From NCBI RefSeq assembly GCF_001665395.1, contig NZ_LZSG01000044.1, forward strand, positions 124,001 through 188,000: a stretch of DNA of 64,000 nt, written 5' to 3'. This document shows positions 58,891 through 64,000 of this stretch, one piece after another; within the stretch, counting starts at the first letter, position 1, and every line of letters starts with the position of its first letter. A program made the translations under genes and the position numbers. The stretch is from Mycobacterium sp. 1164966.3 (GTDB taxonomy: Bacteria > Actinomycetota > Actinomycetes > Mycobacteriales > Mycobacteriaceae). The notes beneath the pieces are model-generated. The model had not been told where the DNA came from and did not search any database. It saw nothing but the letters and a program-made list of their open reading frames with translations.

Positions 58891-60384
58891 ATGGTGGCGA
58901 TCCCGAACACGGCAGTATTGAGCGGAGCGTTTCGGCCGATGAGGTTCGAGGCAACCGTCGAGGACTGCGTGACGACGTTCGGCGAAATTCCCCGCGAACT
59001 CTCCGGCGGGTTCTATCGCGTGGGTCCGACGTTCAAGAGGCCGACCAAGCAAGGTGGCAACGGGCTGCTCGCGATGGACGGCATGGTGCAAGGCCTCGTG
59101 TTCGACAACGGCCGGGCCGACTTCCGTAACCGCTGGGTGCGCACACCCAAGTACCTTCTCGAGGAGCGGCACGGGCGCGGCATGTTCTGCTGGGCCGACG
59201 GCGAATGGACTGACTGGCGCAACATCGGCTTCGGATCCGCGGTCCACGACGAATGCACCCGCGGAATCCCGCAGGGCACCAACAACATCAACTGCTTCCC
59301 GTTCGCCGGCGAGGTCCTCGCGTCCGGCGAGCAGGGTGGCCCACCCGTCGCGCTGGATCCGATAACCCTTGAGACGCAAGGGATTGTCGGCTGGTCTACG
59401 CAGCTTTCGCGAGGCATCTTCGATCAGGCGGCCTTCGGCGATGCGGCATTCACCGCGCACCCGAAGTGGGACCACGCCACCGGCACCTTGTACGGCTGGT
59501 CGTACAGCGACAGGCGCCCGTATGTGACGGTGCATGTGGTGCAGCCGGACGGCACCGTGACCTCACGCGAGCTCTGGGATGCGCCATACTGCTCGGAAGT
59601 CCACGACATGTGGTTGACGCCCGAGTGGATGGTGTTGCCGTTCCAGGGGTTTGCGTTCGAACCCGACCGGGTTCACCGCGGACTTTCGGTCCAAACATGG
59701 GATCCGGAGCTACCGATCGTTTTGGGTCTGGTGCCACGCTCTGACATCGCGCACGGCGATATTCGTTGGATCACCGCAGAAGTCGAGCCCCAGTATGTCA
59801 TGCACACGCTGTCGGCGAACGTCAAAGGCGACGTGCTGACATTGGACGCGCCGATCTTCGCGCGGCCTCCGTTCCCACTCGACATCGATCGCTTCGAGGG
59901 TGAGGATGTCGCGCTGTTCTTCAACCTGGCCCGTAGCACGCTGGGCCGCTGGAGCGTCGACTTGCATACCGGCACCGTTAAATCCGAGATACTCAGCGAT
60001 CGACCCGCCGAGCTTCCGAAGGTCGACGAACGGTATTACGGACGTGGCCACCGATGGGGCTATCTCATCGGCGGCGACGCGAAGGGCAACGGCATGCGTA
60101 TGCACAGCCTCGTCGTGCGCGATCTCCACACCGGGAACGAGCAGGAGTACCGATTGCGCCACGAGCGGCCGTCCCTGGTGATGGAGCCGACATTCGTGCC
60201 GCGCGGACCCGGCGCTTCGGAGGGCGACGGTTACCTGATGGTGCCGGTGTCGAGGTGGACCGAAAACCTGGGCGAGTACGTCATTTTCGACACTTCCGAT
60301 GTCACGAGCGGCCCGGTGTGCCGCATCGAGATCCCGTTCCTGCTGGGCTTCACACCCCACGGCCACTGGATGGATTTCCGATGA
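58891..60384 (+). CDS. Carotenoid cleavage oxygenase (RPE65/lignostilbene dioxygenase family)
   Basis: A 497-residue Fe(II) oxygenase of the carotenoid/stilbene cleavage family, a seven-bladed propeller. Four His iron ligands can be placed: AHPKWD near residue 190, EVHDMW near 238, VMHTLS near 305 and HGHWMD at the C-terminus near 492. ELSGGFYRVGPTFKRP near 37 is the family N-terminal motif. It cleaves a C=C bond of a carotenoid, apocarotenoid or stilbene with O2. The probable promoter lies 8 bases before the ATG, so the mRNA is likely leaderless. The stop overlaps the ACAD start. Confidence 0.93.
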   Translation: MVAIPNTAVLSGAFRPMRFEATVEDCVTTFGEIPRELSGGFYRVGPTFKRPTKQGGNGLLAMDGMVQGLVFDNGRADFRNRWVRTPKYLLEERHGRGMFCWADGEWTDWRNIGFGSAVHDECTRGIPQGTNNINCFPFAGEVLASGEQGGPPVALDPITLETQGIVGWSTQLSRGIFDQAAFGDAAFTAHPKWDHATGTLYGWSYSDRRPYVTVHVVQPDGTVTSRELWDAPYCSEVHDMWLTPEWMVLPFQGFAFEPDRVHRGLSVQTWDPELPIVLGLVPRSDIAHGDIRWITAEVEPQYVMHTLSANVKGDVLTLDAPIFARPPFPLDIDRFEGEDVALFFNLARSTLGRWSVDLHTGTVKSEILSDRPAELPKVDERYYGRGHRWGYLIGGDAKGNGMRMHSLVVRDLHTGNEQEYRLRHERPSLVMEPTFVPRGPGASEGDGYLMVPVSRWTENLGEYVIFDTSDVTSGPVCRIEIPFLLGFTPHGHWMDFR

Positions 60385-61535
60385 CCGCCACCCTCAGCGC
60401 AACCGAAGAGGCCGAACTGCGCGCGTCAGTACACGGCATCGTCGCGAAATTCGGTAACGACTACTTCACCCGCTGTAGCGAGACGTTGCAGCACCCCACC
60501 GAGCTGTGGGACGCGCTGGCGGCCGGGGGCTTCGTGGGGGTCAATCTGCCGGAGGAATATGGCGGCGGCGGAATGGGATTGACCGCGTTGAGCATCGTCG
60601 CCGAGGAGGCAGCCGCGGCCGGGTGCCCGGAGATCATGCTGATGATCTCGCCCGGCATCGTCGGCAGTCTGCTGTGCCGGCATGCGACTGCCGAACAGAA
60701 ACAGCGCTGGTTGCCGTCAATGGCGGACGGCACCGCCAAGTTCGCCTTCGCGATTACCGAGCCGGACGCGGGATCAAATTCCCATCACATCACCACCACC
60801 GCGCGCCGGGAGGGCGACAACTACTACATCACCGGACAGAAGACGTTCATCACCGCCATCGACCAGGCCGACGCAGTGTTGGTCGTCGCCCGCACCGGTA
60901 CGGATTCCGCAGGGCGCGGGCAGCTTTCGCTCTTCTTGGTCGATCGCGATGCGCCTGGCCTTGCGATGCACCGCATTCCCATGACGTTCGAGATCACCGA
61001 CAAGTCATTTTCGGTGTTCTTCGATAACGTTGCGGTGAATGCCGATCGGGTTGTCGGCGGTGAGGGCAACGGTCTGCGCGTGGCGTTCGACGGAATGAAC
61101 CCCGAGCGTGTGATCATCGCATCGATCTGCAACGGCGTCGGCCGCTACGCCATGGACAAGGCGGTCGCATATGCGCGGGAACGACAGGTTTGGAACGTGC
61201 CGATCGGCGCTCACCAGGGTGTTGCACACCCGTTGGCGGAGGCCAAGATCGCGCTCGAAGCGGCCAGGCTGATGACACGGCACGCCGCGGCCGGGGTCGA
61301 CTCGGGCGCGGATGCCGCCGAGGCGAGCAACATGGCCAAGTTCTTGGCGGCGGACGCCGCAACTCGGTGCGTCGACCAAGCCATCGAGGTGCACGGCGGC
61401 AGCGGCTTCACCCGAGAGGTCGCGCTTGCCAACATGTACGAGTTCGTGCGGCTGTTCAAAACTGTGCCGATCACTCGCGCGATGGTGCTGAACTACGTGG
61501 CCCAGCACAGCCTCGGCCTGCCGAGATCGTATTGA
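60381..61535 (+). CDS. Acyl-CoA dehydrogenase
   Basis: A 384-residue flavoprotein of the acyl-CoA dehydrogenase family. GGFVGVNLPEEYGGGGMGL near 48, FAITEPDAGSNSHHITTTA near 122, YITGQKTFIT near 148 (FAD contacts), QAIEVHGGSGFTRE near 337, and MYEFVRLFKTVPITR near 353 containing a Glu at the usual catalytic site. It oxidises an acyl-CoA to the enoyl-CoA. ATG 60381 overlaps the oxygenase stop. Joint control with the cleavage oxygenase suggests that it degrades an acid made after C=C cleavage. Confidence 0.92.
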   Translation: MTATLSATEEAELRASVHGIVAKFGNDYFTRCSETLQHPTELWDALAAGGFVGVNLPEEYGGGGMGLTALSIVAEEAAAAGCPEIMLMISPGIVGSLLCRHATAEQKQRWLPSMADGTAKFAFAITEPDAGSNSHHITTTARREGDNYYITGQKTFITAIDQADAVLVVARTGTDSAGRGQLSLFLVDRDAPGLAMHRIPMTFEITDKSFSVFFDNVAVNADRVVGGEGNGLRVAFDGMNPERVIIASICNGVGRYAMDKAVAYARERQVWNVPIGAHQGVAHPLAEAKIALEAARLMTRHAAAGVDSGADAAEASNMAKFLAADAATRCVDQAIEVHGGSGFTREVALANMYEFVRLFKTVPITRAMVLNYVAQHSLGLPRSY

Positions 61536-61570
61536 AGCCAGTGGCTACTGCGCGTTAGCGGAATTCACGC

Positions 61571-62407
61571 CTACAGATTCGCGAAGCAGTGGTCGTCCCG
61601 CGGGATGGAAGCGTTGCGCGTCGAATAGTGGCCCACCACACCGCTATCCGTGACCCGCACGCTCTCGGCGTGGATGCCCAGTGGGTAGTTATCGGTCAGC
61701 TCGTTGGCGAAAGCGTCCAAAGCGGGCTGCACCGACTCCTTGGGCAGCGTGAAGCCGAGCCCGTTCAGGCTGACGACCTTCAGCTCGACGCCGTTGCCCC
61801 CTACCTGCGGTTTGGCGGTGATGCTGCCCAGGAGGCCATGCAGCTGGATCGTGCCGTCGGACGGATTGGTCGTGACGTTGCTCAGGAAGCTGCCGAACAA
61901 CGGGATGGAATTCTGCACGGTTTGCTTGATGCCGTCCGACGACCAGGTGACCGTGGCATCCAAACCCCCGATCGTGCCTTTTGAGTTGGCGGTGTTCTGC
62001 AGCCGCACGTCGTCAATGCTTACCTGGGCCTTCATGAACTTGGCCTTGCCGATCCGATTCCCCGCGGTGGTGATCGAGATGTTGCCGTAATGCCCGGTCA
62101 TGTGTTGCAGCAGAAACGGACTCGCCCCGAACGACACGTCGACCTTATCTTGCACGACGCACTCGGTGGCCGCCGCGACCACGCCGACGGCGCGGTGCCG
62201 GGCGTACAGCTCCGCGCCGATGAGGCCGGCGGTGGCCAAGGACACCACGATGATGACGATCAGGACGATCGACAACGGATCGCCAACGCGGAAGCGCCGC
62301 ACTTTCGGGCTCTCGCGGTGCTGCTCGGTGGCTGGAGCGGACATGTCCTTTTTCGGGCTCTCGCCAACCTGGTCCGTATCACGCCTGACGCCGAAGGCAC
62401 TCGTCAT
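61571..62407 (-). CDS. DUF2993 (LmeA-like) envelope protein
   Basis: A 278-residue protein with a cytosolic N-terminus of about 45 residues, a single transmembrane helix (PLSIVLIVIIVVSLATAGLIGAELYA) and a periplasmic DUF2993 domain with SFGASPFLLQHMTGHYGNISI and the C-terminal NYPLGIHAESVRVTD. In mycobacteria the related LmeA supports lipomannan elongation, and the fold binds lipids. Start 62407 has TAGGAATT upstream; an alternative Met at about 62344 would shorten only the cytosolic part. Confidence 0.87.
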   Translation of the reverse strand: MTSAFGVRRDTDQVGESPKKDMSAPATEQHRESPKVRRFRVGDPLSIVLIVIIVVSLATAGLIGAELYARHRAVGVVAAATECVVQDKVDVSFGASPFLLQHMTGHYGNISITTAGNRIGKAKFMKAQVSIDDVRLQNTANSKGTIGGLDATVTWSSDGIKQTVQNSIPLFGSFLSNVTTNPSDGTIQLHGLLGSITAKPQVGGNGVELKVVSLNGLGFTLPKESVQPALDAFANELTDNYPLGIHAESVRVTDSGVVGHYSTRNASIPRDDHCFANL

Positions 62408-62821
62408 GGCTAATTCCTACCACCGCGGCCGAAGAAACTGACGGAGACGAAGATCAGACGGGTTCTCTGTGTTGTGGAAACACTTCGCGTCTTCTCACTA
62501 GAACCCTCGAAACCGCGTTTGCTCCAATTACCAAATGCGAAATGCTAGCCGTGATCTGTCCCCGTTTCTGGCAAATACTTCGCCTGAACCTGGAACTGCC
62601 TCACCGTGCGGCTGGTGTCGGCTTTAACTCACGTGCCTAATAGTGCAGTCACATAGCCAGTTCCAGCCGGCGCCCAATCCGACGTAGCCCCTCGAAGGCC
62701 CGATCCGGCAAACGTGATCGGAGGTGATTTGATACCGCCCGCCTTTAAGTGTTCGCGTTGCTAGCCTTATCGGGGTTCGGCATAGCGCCGTACCGTCGCT
62801 CATAGCTTGCGGAGTGAGAAC
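62408..62821. other. 414-bp intergenic region
   Basis: It separates divergent genes. It is somewhat less GC-rich than its flanks around 62470-62560, with a small GTGTT/AACAC inverted repeat near 62470-62484. Promoters for both neighbours should lie here, but I cannot assign them firmly. No gene or RNA is recognised. Confidence 0.5.
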
Positions 62822-64000
62822 GTGGTTGCAGTGGTGCCGACTCCCAAGACGGCAGTGTCAATGCCGACGCTGGTCTGCGGAGCAGCCGTCGCCGCGTTCG
62901 CCGCCTTCACGACGTGGCGTAGCGGTGGGTGGGGCGGACCGCCGGTGATCCACGCTGTCCATGATCTCGGCTTGGCGGGTTTTGCATCGTTCGCCACAGT
63001 CTGCGCCGGGTTGGCCGCACGCAGGGCCCGCGGCCGGCAACGGCAAGCGTGGGCCTTCCTTGCCATTGGACTGACCGGCTGGCTAGTCGGTTTGTGCTGG
63101 TGGACCTACTACGACCTGGGTCGCGGCATGGCGGATGCCCCACTCGCGTCGTGGGCTTTGGGATTGCTCTTGCCGATCGCGAGTTGCGTGGCGCTGTTGT
63201 CGTTTCCGGTCGGATATGAAGGTCAGTCGCAAGTGCGTCTGGTGCTCGACGGGCTGATTGTCGAAGGATCGCTTTTCCTGGTGGGCTGGGTCTTTGCGAT
63301 GAGCCGCGTGTACGCGGAGAACCGCACCCACCACCTCGTGTTGACGCTGTCGCTGTCGCATGCGGCCGCCGACTCAGTCACCTTTACGGTGGCGGTCTTG
63401 GTCCTGGCTCGCGCGCGCACGCGCCAACGGCTGACACTCACGCTGCTAACCGCTGGGCTCGCGGTGATGGCCGTTGCGGACACCGCCTTGGTAGCCACAG
63501 TCGCCCACCAGAGCAGTGGCGCCTTCCCGGCCGCCGGTTGGGCCTTGGCGATGGTGACGCTGGGCCTGGCGGCACTGCTTACGCTGCGAACGCCACCGCC
63601 GCCGGCCGCGCCGGTGATGCCGCTGCCAGCGCCGATATCGCTGTGGTTGCCCTACGTGCCGTTTCTCGCCGCCGCCTTGACTATCAGCGTCTTCCACCGT
63701 TCGAGCCTGCAAACAGATCCCGTGCTGGGCGTAGGGGTGCTGGTGGTGATGGTGATCTTGGCGCGCCAATTCATCGTGGTCGCCGACAATCGCCGGCTGC
63801 TCGGCCTGGTGGCCGATGAAGCGCTCCACGACCCGCTCACCCGATTGGCGAACCGGGCGTTGTTCGACGATCGTCTGGCACACGCCATTGAGTTGAATCG
63901 CCGGGATCAACGCCCCGTCGCGGTGGTGTCACTGGATCTCGACGATTTCAAACTCATCAACGACAGCATGGGGCATTCGGTGGGCGACGCACTGCTCAAA
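62822..64000 (+). CDS. Membrane-bound GGDEF (diguanylate cyclase) protein, N-terminal part
   Basis: Open from GTG 62822 to the window end (393 codons seen). The first 320 residues contain about nine or ten hydrophobic helices (for example FLAIGLTGWLVGLCWW and SWALGLLLPIASCVALLSF). A GGDEF domain then starts with the family signature HDPLTRLANRALFDDRL and reaches LDLDDFKLINDSMGHSVGD, with the Asp metal-binding residues. The GGDEF loop itself, and any EAL domain, lie beyond the window. It should make or sense cyclic di-GMP at the membrane. GGAG lies eight bases before the GTG. Confidence 0.88.
   Translation, partial: MVAVVPTPKTAVSMPTLVCGAAVAAFAAFTTWRSGGWGGPPVIHAVHDLGLAGFASFATVCAGLAARRARGRQRQAWAFLAIGLTGWLVGLCWWTYYDLGRGMADAPLASWALGLLLPIASCVALLSFPVGYEGQSQVRLVLDGLIVEGSLFLVGWVFAMSRVYAENRTHHLVLTLSLSHAAADSVTFTVAVLVLARARTRQRLTLTLLTAGLAVMAVADTALVATVAHQSSGAFPAAGWALAMVTLGLAALLTLRTPPPPAAPVMPLPAPISLWLPYVPFLAAALTISVFHRSSLQTDPVLGVGVLVVMVILARQFIVVADNRRLLGLVADEALHDPLTRLANRALFDDRLAHAIELNRRDQRPVAVVSLDLDDFKLINDSMGHSVGDALLK

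Noticed and set aside
1..64000. Insertion sequence, prophage, CRISPR array, rRNA operon or defence island
   Set aside because: No transposase, integrase, phage structural gene, regularly spaced direct repeat array, rRNA motif or recognised defence gene was seen.

Overview
The window is high-GC actinobacterial DNA and almost certainly comes from a Mycobacterium. A gene closely matching cmaA2 (mycolic acid cyclopropane synthase) lies at 23054-23959. There are also three F420-type luciferase-like oxidoreductases, five TetR regulators, a DUF732 protein, a DUF2993/LmeA-like protein and a MurJ-type ectodomain. GTG and TTG starts are common, and genes often overlap in the 4-base ATGA/GTGA manner. 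From memory, the first 18 kb (pgm, crcB pair, DUF190, DUF488, CitE-like, LLM, patatin) matches parts of the M. tuberculosis Rv3068c-Rv3091 region. The sequence alone does not give the species. I see no insertion sequence, prophage, CRISPR array, rRNA or replication origin.

1-18.7 kb: the C-terminal part of a large P-loop/TPR regulator, a tRNA-Ala, and pgm divergent from a crcB-crcB-DUF190 fluoride-exporter operon. A metabolic and stress stretch follows (CitE-like lyase with a DsbA-like thioredoxin-fold protein, hemerythrin, SelO, LLM oxidoreductase). Next come a divergent SDR/TetR pair with two matching palindromes, a flavin monooxygenase and a patatin-like lipase.

18.7-30 kb: a tightly coupled DUF1214-sulfotransferase-TetR-SDR unit, cmaA2, a DUF808 membrane protein, a lipoprotein lytic transglycosylase, a tocopherol-cyclase-like protein, a GAF-ANTAR regulator, and a TetR divergent from a Rieske oxygenase. 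Two copies of an unclassified intergenic inverted-repeat element lie at 22.8 kb and 30.2 kb.

30-46 kb: a sequence of catabolic-looking modules, each with its own regulator and a palindromic candidate operator. They are ACAD-LLM-MDR with an HxlR regulator; DUF2236 oxygenase plus a small secreted protein with a TetR; and TetR-SRPBCC divergent from DUF2855-hydrolase-crotonase-VOC. Between them lie a phospholipase-D protein and a 725-residue protein I do not recognise.

46-64 kb: cell-envelope and surface enzymes (M15 peptidase, beta-lactamase-like lipoprotein, M13 metallopeptidase lipoprotein), a PhyH dioxygenase, a DHA2-type MFS exporter, a frameshifted DUF5996 gene and the remnant of an SDR gene. 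Then come a Ser/Thr kinase carrying a MurJ-like ectodomain, a GntR regulator divergent from a carotenoid oxygenase-acyl-CoA dehydrogenase operon through one perfect 16-bp palindrome, a DUF2993 protein, and a membrane GGDEF protein cut by the window end.

No single large novel system such as a defence island is evident. The strongest candidates for something undescribed are the kinase-MurJ ectodomain fusion, the 725-residue protein, the dispersed inverted-repeat element, the crcB operon with a triple DUF190 repeat, and the symmetric operator-promoter at 58.87 kb.
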